64,000 bases of DNA from Engraulis encrasicolus (GCF_034702125.1 NC_085874.1:92501-156500); one strand, 5' to 3'; numbered from the stretch's first letter, positions 50,984-63,218 are shown. The notes: a model not told the origin generated them from the letters alone. Program-made: numbers and translations.

Positions 50984-51019
50984 AGACAGACGTTTCGGCC
51001 TAAGCCTTCTTCAGTGTCT
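50984..51019 (-). ncRNA. Hammerhead ribozyme core (type I, minimal)
   Basis: On the minus strand: AGACA, CUGAAGA, A, GGC-UUAG-GCC, GAAA, CGUC, UGUCU. This gives stem I (AGACA with UGUCU, five pairs), the CUGANGA core, stem II (GGC/GCC), the GAAA core and a very short stem III (A-U, C-G) with cleavage expected after GUC. Penelope-like elements are known to carry such minimal type I motifs. The self-complementary ACGU suggests dimer action. Activity not shown. Confidence 0.6.
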
Positions 51020-54000
51020 TTACAGAGGATGTATGCAAGGTGGTTTTTAAAAAGACCAGTCGTGACGTCAGCTACTTGCCACGTAAGCCGTGGGAAACAA
51101 AATACATACATGTGAACCATAAAGAAAAAAAAACAATGAATGAATAGAAACACCACACCATGCGTGACAAAAAATAAAAGATAATAATAATAGCATTTTG
51201 CATACAAGTGTCATTACATTACAACCGACTCAAATAAAGCAATTCAATTCCAATTCCTCATTAAGGCCGCCAGGGTGCACCGTATGGAGTGTGAAGATCC
51301 AGAAAGCCTCTCTCTGTAGCAAAGTGCGGTCCCTGTCACCCCCCCTTCAGTGTTGATTGACCAGCTCTATGCCCTGGAATCTCAAAGAGCATATATCATG
51401 GCCCATAGAGTTAAAATGCCGCGCTACTGGGGATGTTTCACATTTGCGCCTTATGCTGCTCTTGTGTTCAATTATTCTCAATCTCAATTCACGGTTAGTT
51501 TTGCCTACGAAGCAAAGACCGCAAGGGCATTTCAGCATGTAAACAACAAAAGGCGTGCGACATGTTATCCTTCCCTTCACAGAAAACTGGGGAAATTCCC
51601 TGGAGGGAGGTCACGTAGCCAATTACGAGGTGGAGTGTATATATCCGCTCTTACTAGTGAATCGCGCAGATTATTTTATCTTTTATAGGAAATCTCGGGG
51701 GGCTCGATAAAGATTGTCCACACGTTGGGTCACTAGATAGTATGTACCGGTGTTTCTTTACTACGTGTTTGATGTCATTAGATAGGGGTGAAAATGTATT
51801 GACCGTAGTCAGTCATGGTTCTTCGTGGATACGCACTCGTTTCTCCAGTAGGGCAGCGCACGCTGAATTGCGCGCCTTCTCCAGGCATGCATTTAAATTA
51901 CCAGTGTCATATCCTTTATTCACAAAGCACTCGTAGACTATTTTGGCCTGAGTGTCAAATTCGTTATCTGTGCTGCAGATTCTGCGAACACGCAGGAATT
52001 GACTATATGGTAAACTTTTTTTCATAGATGGCGGATGGTGGCTACTGTGAGTTAAGAGGCTATTTCTATCCATCGCCTTGCGATACACAGACGTATGTAG
52101 AGTTGAGCCACGTCGGGTAACTTGCACATCCAAAAAGGGAATGCTATCAGCATTAAATTCTAAAGTGAATTTAATGGAATCAAGCCTGGCATTGAGGTAC
52201 CCATGGAATTCCTGTAATATTTCAACTGACCCATTAAACACAAATAAACAATCATCAATAAAGCGAAACCAGCATTTGACATATGGATTAAATTCATTGT
52301 CATTGTGTACAAAATCTTCCTCAAACTTGCCCATAAAAAGGTTCGCATAATTAGGGGCAAATAGAGAGCCCATAGCAGTGCCCTTTATCTGGTGGTAGAA
52401 CGTGTCCTCAAAGAGAAAAGTGTTCATAGTGAGGATGATATGGGCAAGATCCCACAACAGTTTGGTCGAGGGGGTGGCTAGTGTTTCTAGACTTGAGAAA
52501 ATGTTCCAAAGAGTCAAGACCTAAGTCATGAGGGATGTTAGTATAAAGACTGGTTACATCAACAGTGCACAACAGATCAGAAATCCCATAAGGTTATTGT
52601 CTGAAGTTTATTCAGGAAGTCCGTTGTGTCCTTCAGGTATGAGGGCAATGCGCTCGCGAGTGGTTTGATGTAATAGTCTACATATTGCGAGATGGGCTCA
52701 GTGAGGGACTGACAGCCCGCAACATGGGCCGCCCTGGGATGTTAGTTCCTGTTTTTTTGTGTACCTTTGGTAACGTGTAAAATACAGCTTGAATGGGGTG
52801 TTCTTGATATAAAAAGTCAAACTCATCCTTACTGATTTCACCATTCGTCTGTGCAGTGTTCAGTGTTGTCTTTATCCTGCTTTGGAATCGGATCATTGGA
52901 TCAGCATTTAAGGCAGTGTAGAATTCTGTCGTCTAATTGTCGTTTGAGCTCAAGGCGATATGCCTCTATTTTGAAGGACCAAAGCTCCGCCCTTTTCCGC
53001 AGATCGAATAACAATGGAATCATCCTCCTGCAGTGCGCGTAATGACGCGCGCTCCTGTGTGGATAGGTTTGGATAGAATCTGGTGTCTCTGGTGGAGCTA
53101 AAAAGGCTACTCACTTCCTGGTCCATTCAGCGACAAAAAGTTTGAACTGAAGGGTTGTAGGCTGGGGGCACAAACATACTCTTCTGTTTAAAGTGTCGCT
53201 GTTGTTCTGTCACCTGTTGTGTCTCATTGGTGACGATTTTGTCTTTTGCAAAAAAAGCCTTTAGTTTGATAGATCGGAAAAACTTGAAAAGTTCGTAAGT
53301 TGTAAATGGGTATGTTGTCTTGGATGGCACAAACGACAGTCCTTTCTGCAAAACTGAAATTTCTTTCGAATCCAATTGCCTATCGGAAAAGTTTAGTACA
53401 TTTGATATCTGTTGTCTGCCTCGGTTTCTTGTGTTTCCTCCCCGCCCTCCGTGTTGGCCTCCGGCTCTGCCTCAGTGTTGTGGTGGGTGACGACCTCTTC
53501 ATTGTCTGGTGAACAAAAAATGCACTTGAGCATTGCCTGCGCCAGTAGATTCGGGTCCCGAGCCATCAGAGTCCATGCCACTGGAAGAGAAATCCGTTTC
53601 CTCGTTGGAGTTTGGCTGTGGCCGACGCCTAGGGGCGGCGAGCCAGCTGTATACCAGGTTGTTCTTATGATCCAGTGTATAACGGCGGTATTTTGACCTG
53701 AAGTAATTCCGTTTTGTATTGCTCCAACATAGCATCACATTGATCCGAAATGGCTTTTAACTGCTCCCCATCAAACTTTCTGGATAGTTGACTTTGCAAT
53801 TCTGTAATTTCGTTGCACGTTTTCGAAAGGTCCTCATTTGTGTACACAATCACCAAAAGCATAAGATCAAGGGAGCACCTGTTTAGGATGTCGCACCATT
53901 TCTTGCAGAACGTATCATCATAGCGCTCTAATGGGTTTCTTCTTAACCCTTAAGGCCCCTTGGAATCCTTTTGTTCCTGTAGTATTGAGATAAAGTTTCG

Positions 54001-54501
54001 CAATGCAGGTGGTAGCGCACTCTCTTTTTCTTCATTTTTTCCAGGAGGGGCAAAGGGCTGGATATGTTGGCTACTGATAGTGTAGAGCTTGGTGGGAATA
54101 AAATCCTCTGAGAGTCAGATTCTGAGAAAGCAAAGGTGGAAGCCCTTGCTTCAGTGAGTTGGTCTATATCCTCATAAGACATGCTTCAAGACTTTAAGAC
54201 TTTGCTACAGAGAGAGGCGTTCTAGATATTCACACTCCAGACGGTGCACTCTGGCGGCCTTAATGAGGATTTGGAATTGAATTGCTTTATTTGAGTCTGT
54301 TGTAATGCAATGACACTTGTATGAAAAATGCTATTATTATTATCTTTTATTTTTGTCACGGATGGTGTGGTGTCTCTATTCATTCATTGTTTTTTTCTTT
54401 ATGGTTCACATGTATATATTTTGTTTCCCACGGCTTCCGTGGCAATTAGCTGACGTCACGACTGGTCTTTTTAAAAACCACCCTGCCTGCATCCTCTGTA
54501 A

Positions 54502-54537
54502 AGACGCTGAAGAAGGCTTAGACCGAAACGTCTGTCT
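54502..54537 (+). ncRNA. Second hammerhead core in the opposite terminal repeat, partly decayed
   Basis: Same layout on the plus strand: AGACG, CUGAAGA (54507-54513), stem II GGC/ACC with one mismatch, GAAA (54525-54528), CGUC and UGUCU. Stem I has a G-U wobble. Probably weaker than the other copy. Confidence 0.5.
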
Positions 54538-54978
54538 GTCTGCCATGCTAACCCAGTATTAAAACTGCAAGAAACTCATCCGGGAGTGCGGCTTTATTAT
54601 TAAACATGAACGTTGCGAGGTGAGCGCACTTTCTCTACAAAAATTTCATCTATAATTTGTAAATAATCCAAATGTCCACACAAGGATTCCTCAAAGGATT
54701 ATTATATTATAAAAGATTCAGAGGGAACACAAACAGATACAGCTTACTTCTTGTAGCTTAACTTTCTAACTGCCAGTTATTGACATGCGCACTGGCTGTA
54801 CTCGCGCACTGGCCATAACCTCTTAAAGGTACAGAACACCATTACTGTTTACTATTATAATCACATTATGACATCTCCCCTTTTAAGATTTAAAATTCCC
54901 TTATAGGTAAACAACATATTATATCACATAATTAACAAATAAAAGACACCTTGAAAGATAACTTTCGGCGGAATCACC

Positions 54979-55260
54979 ATGCTGCATTATTGACAGAAGC
55001 AGGTCTGGTCTGATGGCATTGGTCGAATTTGCTCTGCACTGACCGGGAGAGTAAGGGGCAAATGATTCGTTCCAGTGACTTCATCAGAATGGACGTCAGG
55101 GCCATAGGACGGAAATCATTGCACTCTTTTGGACATGTTTTCTTTGGAAGTGGGATCACGTGTGATGTTTTCCAAGCAATGGGGACACTGTGTGTGTCCA
55201 GTGATTGTTGGATGATGGGCGGCCGTGCAGGAGCCAGCTCATTGCTGTATGTCTTCAGAA
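54979..55260 (-). pseudogene. CR1/Rex1-group LINE, reverse-transcriptase N-terminal part
   Basis: The minus-strand frame MIPLPKKTCPKECNDFRPM followed by ALTSILMKSLERII matches the start of the LINE palm; it ends in a degraded FAYRPN-like region at the TIR element. Forms one element with 49570-50500, though about 80 residues between the halves are missing. Confidence 0.65.
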
Positions 55261-56384
55261 CAGAGGCTGTGTTTATATTACTTCATTTCACCATATCATC
55301 GTGCAGGCGTATTGAATACTGCTTACGTTTACAAATAAGTTTCTGTCCTGTAATTATAAAGCCGATCTGTTTACAAAAAACTGTAATCGGCTGACTCGCT
55401 GGTCACATGTCTTATCAGCCATCACGTCACACGATCGCCCTTGCATATGGAGCATGCGCAACTGCTTCCAAAACACACTCTGGCAGAGGAACTTCTTTGT
55501 GTCTGGCTCCCTTCAGAGAGTAAATGAGCTAGTTGTGTCGTAACCTAGCGTGTTTAGCTAACTTGCTACAGCCAAAAAGGCAATTTTACAACATGGATTC
55601 ACAAAGCAATCAATAATAATGTCACTTGTGCGAAATATGCATACAGTACAGCATGCCTACTATTTCAACTGTAAGTTTAAGCTACAAATAAAAGTGCGAA
55701 GCAATCGCTAACCCTAATTGCTAATAATGTTAATCGCTGATAAGCAGCTGTTGTCTAACTGGCTCATGTTATTTGGTAACAGGATGGCGCTGCCAGAATG
55801 AAGAAAAAGTCAACACAATAACATGATTACTACCAAACAGCTGATTACACCTTGTTTTATTAACAAGGTGATGAAAATACCCAAACTACCCCGGGCGCAA
55901 TTGAACCTAGGAAACAATGTTGGCACTGGCAGCATGCTTTAGTTCCTCAATATCATCCTGAAGTCACATGACCAACTCAGATATGCAAAACCTTGTATCT
56001 CACCGTTTACAACAGCTCAAATCAGCATCGTATGCGAATCCTTACATGGCCTCTGGCGTCTTCAAACCATTCCCCACGTGTACTCGTTATTCAGTATTTT
56101 ATTGTAGATAAACAGTGCATACGCAAGTGATTCGATATAGACACACAGCAGCAATGTCTTTAGAGTGCACAGTTGTGGCCCACACAGATCAAAGTCCTCA
56201 GATCATGTCCCCAGATGTCTATAGCAATGGAGCGCAATCGACTGCACCCAACGCGTGAGTAGCCAGAGCCCAATTCACTCTACTAATCCCCTAGGTGCCC
56301 CTCAGGTGGTTCTCCATCTCTGACCTCTGGGGACCCACCCGTGGGCCAGTTTGTGTGCTATTCCACATATAATCCACTTCCTAG
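55261..56384. other. Intron segment, no gene recognised
   Basis: An NRF1-like gcatgcgcaac at 55452 and nearby cacgtcac motifs could suggest an old promoter, but no exon or CpG island accompanies them. Confidence 0.35.
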
Positions 56385-56447
56385 CGTGTGTGTGTCTGCG
56401 TGCGCGTGCGCACGTTCACGTGTGTGTACATGTGCCTGCATGCGTAC

Positions 56448-56531
56448 CTGTAGTTGTATCTGTAGCTCCTGAAGGGTGTTCTGCAGAAGCCTTTTCTCCT
56501 CTGACACACTCATAACCTCCTGACGCAGGTG
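56448..56531 (-). CDS. Exon A of the coiled-coil gene
   Basis: 84 nt, phase 0 to 0, 28 codons beginning HLRQEVMSVSEEK and ending LQELQIQLQ. The pattern is strongly amphipathic (leucines at heptad-like spacing, E/Q/K between) and fits a continuous coiled coil. The acceptor is a bare TAG directly after about 38 GT repeats on the transcript strand, with no pyrimidine tract. The donor is CAG|gtacgc, followed by AC-rich intron. This is the most 5' exon I can see; no upstream exon was found between it and the window end. It lies about 17 kb from exon B, a gap filled by LINE, Penelope-like and hAT copies. Confidence 0.75.

Positions 56532-56532
<1 letters not shown>

Positions 56533-56608
<76 letters not shown>
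56533..56608. repeat. (CA)n microsatellite at the exon A acceptor
   Basis: About 38 pure CA units, directly preceding TAG|exon A on the transcript strand. Confidence 0.98.
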
Positions 56609-56613
<5 letters not shown>

Positions 56614-56724
56614 AGTCGGCTTTATTGTCAATTTCTTTACATGCTTGGCCATACAAAGAATTGAAATTATGTTTCTTACTTTCCCATGCAGACAAAGACA
56701 ATAGACATAGACAGACATAGATTT
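56609..56724 (-). mobile_element. LINE/SINE 3' end, second copy
   Basis: gtcaagtcggctttattgtc then tttctttacatgc and catacaaagaattgaaatta; shares its terminus with 15424-15540. It directly follows the CA array. Confidence 0.6.
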
Positions 56725-57010
56725 GCGCGAGAAGGACTTAACAGAAGCAGAGAAAGTGGCAGAGGCTGAACGTCCGAGGGTGTCAGTGTCAGACGAAGAT
56801 GAAGGTAGCAGTGGCACCACTAATCAGCCCAATAAAAAGTGATTTGCGCGAGCCGCGAGGTACGTGCTGAAACAGAAGCGGAGAAAATGGCATAGGCTGA
56901 ACGTCCGAGGCTGTCAGTGTCAGACGAAGATGAAGTTAACAGTGACAAAACTAATCAGCCCAACAAACTGACAAAGACATCTAAAGTGTGGCAATATTTT
57001 AAAGACAAGG
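56725..57010 (+). pseudogene. hAT transposase N-terminal remnant with tandem duplication
   Basis: Two tandem units (about 56722-56842 and 56843-56963) each encode EAERPR(V/L)SVSDEDE and TNQPNK; the second runs on into KTSKVWQYFKDKA, typical of the BED-finger region of hAT transposases. Unit 1 ends in a stop. No downstream catalytic domain. Confidence 0.5.
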
Positions 57011-57534
57011 CACAAGACTTGGTCGTGTTTCTGTAGGAGACTTATATATTGAGGAAGTGAAGGTTTTTCAGATCGAGACGCAGGGTAAATATTTCATGCT
57101 GCTTTGTATACTGTCGCTGTGCTGACGGCATGCATAGCATCGACAGGGATATAAAGCAATGATTCAGAATGTGCCTGTTATAGACGCAATATTCAACACC
57201 TTGAGGGTGACAGTGGTCGGGGTGTTTGTAGAAGAGCTTGTATACAAAGTAAAAAAGTAAATGAAGACAAAAGAAGTGTGCATATTCCTGCCAACAGCGG
57301 GAGATGTGGAGTGAGAGGAATGCGGGCCTGATTCAGACCGGTCTTGTGTCCCTTCTTCACGGTGCAGGGACTGCAGGTGTAAATAAATAGTAATACTATT
57401 TAGGGCTGGGCAACGTTAACCCATTTCGGAAATGGGGTCATATTACACCTCCCCTTGAGTTAAATAATTGAGTTTTACCTTTCTCTTGTACTTTCAGGTG
57501 TTCTCTGAGTATGGCAGTGCAAATTACGCCATTT

Positions 57535-57701
57535 TTTTTTATAATTTAGTCTTAGTCACAATGACGAAAATCAATTTTAGTCTTAGTCATATTTAGTCAT
57601 TACCTTCCCAATCTAGTCTTAGTCTTAGTCTAAATGCCCAAAATCAAAAAGGGGCATTGACAAAGCATTTTCCTGGTTGACGAAATTAACACTGGTTCTC
57701 A
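57535..57701. mobile_element. Right end of a hAT-like element abutting the ambiguous base
   Basis: Repeated tagtcttagtc motifs, then ggttgacgaaattaacactg, the inverse of the left end that begins at 57704. Family related to 40559-41840. Confidence 0.6.
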
Positions 57702-57702
57702 N

Positions 57703-58700
57703 CCAGTGTTAATTTCGTCAACCAGGACGATGACGAAAATATTTGTCAACGCCCCTTTTTCCCATGACAATGACAAAACAAAAATTGCTTGAAGAAAATA
57801 AAAATGAGGAAAAAATATATATATTTAGACTAAGACTAGACGAAATTTACAAGCCATGGACGAATAGACATTGAAAAATAGGCCTATATTTTTTATATAA
57901 TTTGCAATGGTTAATATGATGGTCTCTTGAACTGAAGATTACGCGCTGGCTTCCTATTTGTCTCTGCAGGCAGAGCCTGGCGCAGCTCAATCAGTAGTAG
58001 TTCAGTGCGTCCAGTTCAGTTGAGTTTAGGCACTAAAATGTCCCCCAGAAAGAGAAAAAATAGCCGACGTTGAGACAAGTGTTAATTTTGAAACATGTTC
58101 AACAACCCTTTTGTCCATGCCGAAGACTTGTGCGTTTGTGCAGTCATTGTAAGAATACTGTAGCCTAGTGGTACCGTGGCGCCAATCTTCCTCTGATGCT
58201 GTCATTTTAAACCTCCTCCAGCTCTCTTCTCCTTTCCACTTTCGCCTCCTACCCCGACATCCGTTGTCTGTTCTTTTTGTAATGTTTGCTATATTGGTTG
58301 TCTTAGTTTAAGGGATGAGCGCGCTACGTGGGAAAAGTTGCTTAAGCCTAAACAGATGTACGGCTACTGTAGTTTTGATAATAAGAATCAATGTTTGGCG
58401 ATCGCTAAGGGGTTTAAATTGCGGAGATTTGAAACATGTTCCCGCCGGGGGCAACGCTATAAGACCCAAGGAAGTAGACTCCATGCGATGCGTCTTACAA
58501 TAGCGTCTTCCAGACATCCCAAGTTCCAAACTCATTTCATGGAGATGCTTATCGACCCTCGAGACCCCAACAAACAAAACAGCCTTAGTGTTTAAACCTT
58601 TGTATGTTCATACCCTTTCTATCGTCCAGTCTGCATAGAACAACTGCCTACTTTTCCCCCTGGGACTTTTGCAGGGCGCCGTACGAAGTGTGGCGTAATC
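57703..58700 (+). mobile_element. Left end and body of a hAT-like element after the N
   Basis: Starts CAGTGTTAATTTCGTCAACC at 57704, followed by gacgatgacgaaaat. Contains a plausible start atgtcccccagaaagagaaa (58039) that quickly hits a stop, and blocks shared with 40980-41160. The right limit is not defined. Confidence 0.5.
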
Positions 58701-59220
58701 TGTTTCAAGTAGCCTATTCCACGCATGCCGCACGAGTCATTATCTTTCTTTGTCTCACATTGCCAATTGAAAAATAAACGCTAACTTGGATAGTCTAAAA
58801 TCAGGAATATTTTATCTGATTCCCGGGCACCGGAGAGTCACTATCAATCAGGGATTCTTGAGAGATGGGACAAAACATGTCCGTGCTTAAAATGTATTTA
58901 AAAATTGAAACAAAATTAGCTGGAATGAAAGAAGAAGAAGAGTTTTGTACAATAAAATATGATTTTATATTTACATAGTTTTATTTTTTATTTTACACGT
59001 TGTAATGTGTCACCAGTGCCCTCAAAACCCCACGTCCGAAAGCAGGTTTTAGAATTTGACAATACCATAATAATGTGTTAAAATTAAATATAACAAACAT
59101 CATAGCTACTGTCAATACTGTCAAGTATTTTGAATAATTATTCAAACTATATGTATGTAAACATTCTTATAAACCTTTTTATGTACTTTTTAAACAATTG
59201 AACATATGTCCGGAGTTTTA

Positions 59221-59950
59221 GTCAACACCATAAGATCTTTCTAAAATACAAGAAAATATGCCATTGTTGTGGTCAGGTCACACTCTAAGCAGCCTGGTTC
59301 TACTTCCTGGTTGGTATACATGCCATAGAGAGACTATTCTGTTAAGGTCACATTAAATATTTGATTTTATCAATGCCTATTGAGGAAGACCACCTATGTC
59401 ACAACCATGATGTGTCAACACCGTAATGCATAAAAATAAAGGTTATTTCAGTATTTTCTATAATAAAAGCTTAGAATAAGTTTATTGGCAAGTCCTTAAG
59501 CAATTGCTGATGTCCAAGTTGATTTCTGTTAGAAAATCATGTGCTATTATGAAAAGTAGGTCGTTTTGTCAACTCCGTAAGAGTCAACTCCATAAGATTT
59601 TACCTGTCAACTCCATAATAAAATCTTATGGAGTTGACAAATTCACCAAAAACTGCTTAATATATTAATATGATGTTCTTTTCAAATGTATAAACAGAAG
59701 GACATGTTATTTTAGGATATTATATGCATATTAATGTACATTTAACACATGCAACTACATATTTTTTCAATATATGGACAAAAAAGATAAAACAAGAGTT
59801 TCACTCAAAACAAATACACTTTTTAAAAAGAGAAGTATAAGAATGTAACACAACTACAAAATAAACTGAGAAAAAGCATTTTGCACTAACTAGGCTCCAA
59901 AAATCAGATCAGTTTGTCAACTCTGTCAGTTTTTTTGTCAACGCCGTAAC
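59221..59950. repeat. Cluster of GTCAACNCCRTAA motifs
   Basis: Motif copies start at 59221, 59414, 59568, 59583, 59606 (with an inverted partner ending at 59638), 59916 and 59937. 59606-59638 forms a perfect 13-bp hairpin. The surrounding sequence is AT-rich and non-coding. Likely binding sites of an uncharacterised transposase (inference). Confidence 0.55.
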
Positions 59951-60500
59951 ATTTTTCTCAGCACTTTCAGGTGTTTTTGTAATATATTGTAGGAAAAGTA
60001 AATTCTTTCAAAGAATTGTTTCACTTAGGCAATAAAGGGTCATTAGATCTATACCGTCATGTATCTTAACCACTTCAGGTGTTTTCCTCATGGTTGCAAA
60101 ACAAAAGATTAAGTTTGAAAATAGCAATTTTTCGAACTCTATGCATTAATTACAATCTTAAATTAAAATTTAAATATATATCAGGCATGAAAATGGGTCA
60201 GGGGTGAAAAAGGTGAGAAAGGTGCGGCGTGGCACGGAGTGGCGCGTGTGCTGCAGCGGTGCGCACGCAGGTGTGGTGGTGTGCAGCGCCGTTTTGGGGG
60301 GACAGTGTCGTTTTTGGGGGACAGTGTTGTAGTCATAGGGGGGTCTGGGGGCATGGTCTCCCATGGGAGAAAATTCTGCTAAAACCGTCTTTAAATGATG
60401 AATTTTGAGCATACTCTAGTGACCCAGGGACAGTGAACATAAGAATAACTGCCAACCATCTTCGCTACTTCATGATCGTCATGCTGTCATGTCTGATGAG
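59951..60500. other. Intergenic or intron sequence, nothing assigned
   Basis: AT-rich to 60180, then a G-rich segment (60200-60370) with 'ggggacagtgt' repeated twice. No coding support. Confidence 0.4.
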
Positions 60501-60506
60501 GGGGGC

Positions 60507-60640
<134 letters not shown>

Positions 60641-60889
60641 AATGGGTTTTGGTTCTCAGCCTTTAAAAAAAATAAATTCCCCCTTGACCTCATCATACGC
60701 TTCCTAACACCCCATTGACCTCATCAAAACCCTGCCTTAAAAAAATAAATAAAATAGACTAATGCCCCCCAATGGCATAAGCACCCCTCCTCACTATCCA
60801 ATGTCCCCTCAACGCTTGCCTGGTTGTGATCTCGTTTGAACAGTTAATCATCATATTTCAGACAACTTGTAATACAAAAGGACTCAAAA

Positions 60890-62483
60890 CACATCCAGTC
60901 AGTGTCAAGATGGTCAACACCTGGACAGAAGAGGCACAGGATACCCTGCAAGGATGCCTAGAGACCACTGACTGGAGTGTTTTTAAAGAGGCCACTGAGG
61001 ACATCCATGAGTATACAGAAACTGTGAGTGACTACATCAGCTGGTGCATGTCCACATGTGCTCCCCCTAGGGCTGTGCGTGTGTTTCCCAACCAAAAACC
61101 GTGGTTCAATGGGGATGTGAAACATAAGATCAGGTTGCGGCAGGAGGCCTTCAAGACGGGAGACCAGGTGGAATACAAGAAAGCACGTTATGAGCTGCAA
61201 AAGTCCATCAGAGCAGCAAAAAGGGCTCATTCCCAAAAACTGGAAAGCCACTATATTAGCCAGAACACACGCAGGATGTGGCAGGGAATTCAGTCAGTGA
61301 CAAATTATAGGAGAACAACAACATCTACAGACTCCAGAGACACTACCCTTCCAGATAGGCTTAACACCTTCTATGCCAGGTTTGACAGACTGAACACAGA
61401 CAACCCTATAAAAGCCCCCTGCGACTCCACCCTCACAGCCCACCAGGTGACTCACACACAAGTCCTTAAAGTCCTGAAGCAAGTAAACCCCCACAAAGCC
61501 ACCGGACCGGATGGGGTTCCCCCCAGAGTGCTGAAGGCCTGCAGTGAACAACTGGCTGGTGTGTATACAGACATTTTTAATTCATCTTTATCTCAAGCAG
61601 TTGTCCCACATATTTTTAAAAAATCAACTATTATACCAGTTCCAAAAAGACCAGACACAAAAACTCTTAATGACTTCAGGCCTGTGGCACTTACATCAGT
61701 CGCCATGAAGTGCCTTGAAAAACTGGTCTTAGCGCATATAAATTATACAGTCCAGGACACTACTGACCCCTTTCAGTTTGCCTACCGTCCCAACCGATCA
61801 GTGGATGATGCAGTAGCAATAGCTTTACACCACACACTAGAGCACCTGGAGAGTAGCGGAGCGTATGTCAGAATGCTTTTCCTGGACTACAGTTCTGCCT
61901 TCAATACCATCCACCCAGGCAGGCTGATTGAGAAACTGACAGTCCTTGGCCTCCCAACTCCCACCTGTAACTGGATACTGGACTTCCTTATAGAGAGACC
62001 ACAGGTGGTGAGAATGGGGGGGCGGGTGTCCTCTGAGCTCACAGTCAGTACGGGATCTCCACAAGGATGCTGCCTCAGTCCTAAACTCTTCACACTGTAT
62101 ACCCATGACCTTCTCTCAAGCCATGACAACACCATCATCATCAAATATGCTGATGACACTACCATCCTGGGGCTCATTAAAGAAGGGGACGAGTCAGGAT
62201 ACAGGTCTGTTGTGAACTACATCATTGACTATGGGGAGACAAACGACCTCATCCTCAACACAGACAAGACGAGGATAGTGGACTTTAGAAAACATCCTCC
62301 TCCCCTACAGCCTCTGCAAATTAAAGGGACAGAGCTGGTGAGGGCTGAAAGTCATAAATTCCTAGGCATGCAAGTAACATCAAACCTGAGCTGGAGTCTG
62401 AACACCACATCCATCGTGAAAAAAGCCCAGCAAAGGCTGTACTTTATTAGGATGCTTAGGAAGGCTGGACTGAATTACCGTCT
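60890..62483 (+). CDS. Rex1/CR1-group LINE reverse-transcriptase ORF, truncated but uninterrupted
   Basis: One open frame (open from 60826, homology from about 60890) of more than 520 codons. It contains NQKPWFNGDVKHKIRLR, ATGPDGVPPRVLKA, FRPVALTSVAMKCLEKLV, QFAYRPNRSVDDAV, FLDYSSAFNTI (catalytic Asp), STGSPQGCCLSP, the YADD catalytic motif at 62146-62157, NTDKTRIVDF and KFLGMQVTSNLSW. The N-terminal endonuclease is missing (5' truncation). The C-terminal end is lost at 62483 where a DNA transposon begins. No stop or frameshift, unlike the other LINEs here, so it is the youngest retroelement copy in the window. Confidence 0.85.
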
Positions 62484-63134
62484 AGGCCTGTCACGATAAC
62501 AATTTTTGCCAGACGATAACGATAACAAGAAATGATCGCGATAATCGATAATATTGTCTCTCTCGCCATTTTCAAACAATATAATTTGCAATAAAAAACA
62601 CTGCTATGCAAGGTGCGGCCTCCTTCTTGAAACATTGAATGTAACATTTGGGCCAGCAGACTCAGAGGTTTAAATAATTAAGTTTGACGCCTGCTCCAAG
62701 AAGAAATGTGTCAAACAATATAATGACGTAAAAATGCAATAAAAATGTGACTACACCCCTTCACATTTTTAAAGCATCACGGCGGGGGATATATGTTTTT
62801 AAATACATCCTCATGGAGCACAATAGGCTCTAAATAGGCTTTTTTGTATTTATTATGAAGGTAAGTTATATAGTCTTTTTAACTAAAATAAATAACATTA
62901 TCTGTTATTTATCTTTCTCAAGCACACTGAATGGCTTATAGATCTATCCATGGTGTGATGTAAAATAACCTACTGGTGGGGTATTGTTAATTCACAAATT
63001 ATTACTTAGACAGCTTATTTCAAACAAATGCACGTTGTTACTAGCTAATTGTCAGTCAAAACCCAAATCAGCCCTGTTAAAGGCATTTCAACATCAGCAA
63101 AAAGCAAAAGAGCATGAACAGATGCACAAGTTTC

Positions 63135-63218
<84 letters not shown>

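Larger units (their letters stand above)
50899..54642 (-). mobile_element. Penelope-like retroelement (GIY-YIG type) with inverted terminal repeats
   Basis: Flanked by a perfect 15-bp repeat ATTTCATCTATAATT (50884-50898, 54643-54657). The minus strand encodes, in order: an N-terminal acidic segment (53500-54182), VLQKGLSFVPSKTTYPF (near 53330), FYTLPKVHKKTGTNIPGRP (near 52760), reverse-transcriptase core QIKGTAMGSLFAPNYANLF (near 52380) and FRFIDDCLFVFNG, then a GIY-YIG nuclease domain (VVYMLKCPCGLCFVGKTNRE, 51350-51580). At least three frameshifts make it inactive. The terminal repeats (about 50915-51326 and 54206-54595) are inverted, not direct. Confidence 0.85.
50503..54978. mobile_element. 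TIR element inserted in the LINE
   Basis: GGTGATTCCGCC at 50503-50514 is perfectly inverted at 54967-54978. The unique parts (50515-50883, 54658-54966) are AT-rich and non-coding; the rest is a Penelope-like insertion. The two LINE fragments adjoin its ends directly. Superfamily unknown. Confidence 0.6.

Noticed and set aside
58308..58595. Overlapping 60-90-codon frames on both strands
   Set aside because: They lie in the body of a hAT-like element and align with non-coding sequence of the related copy near 41040.
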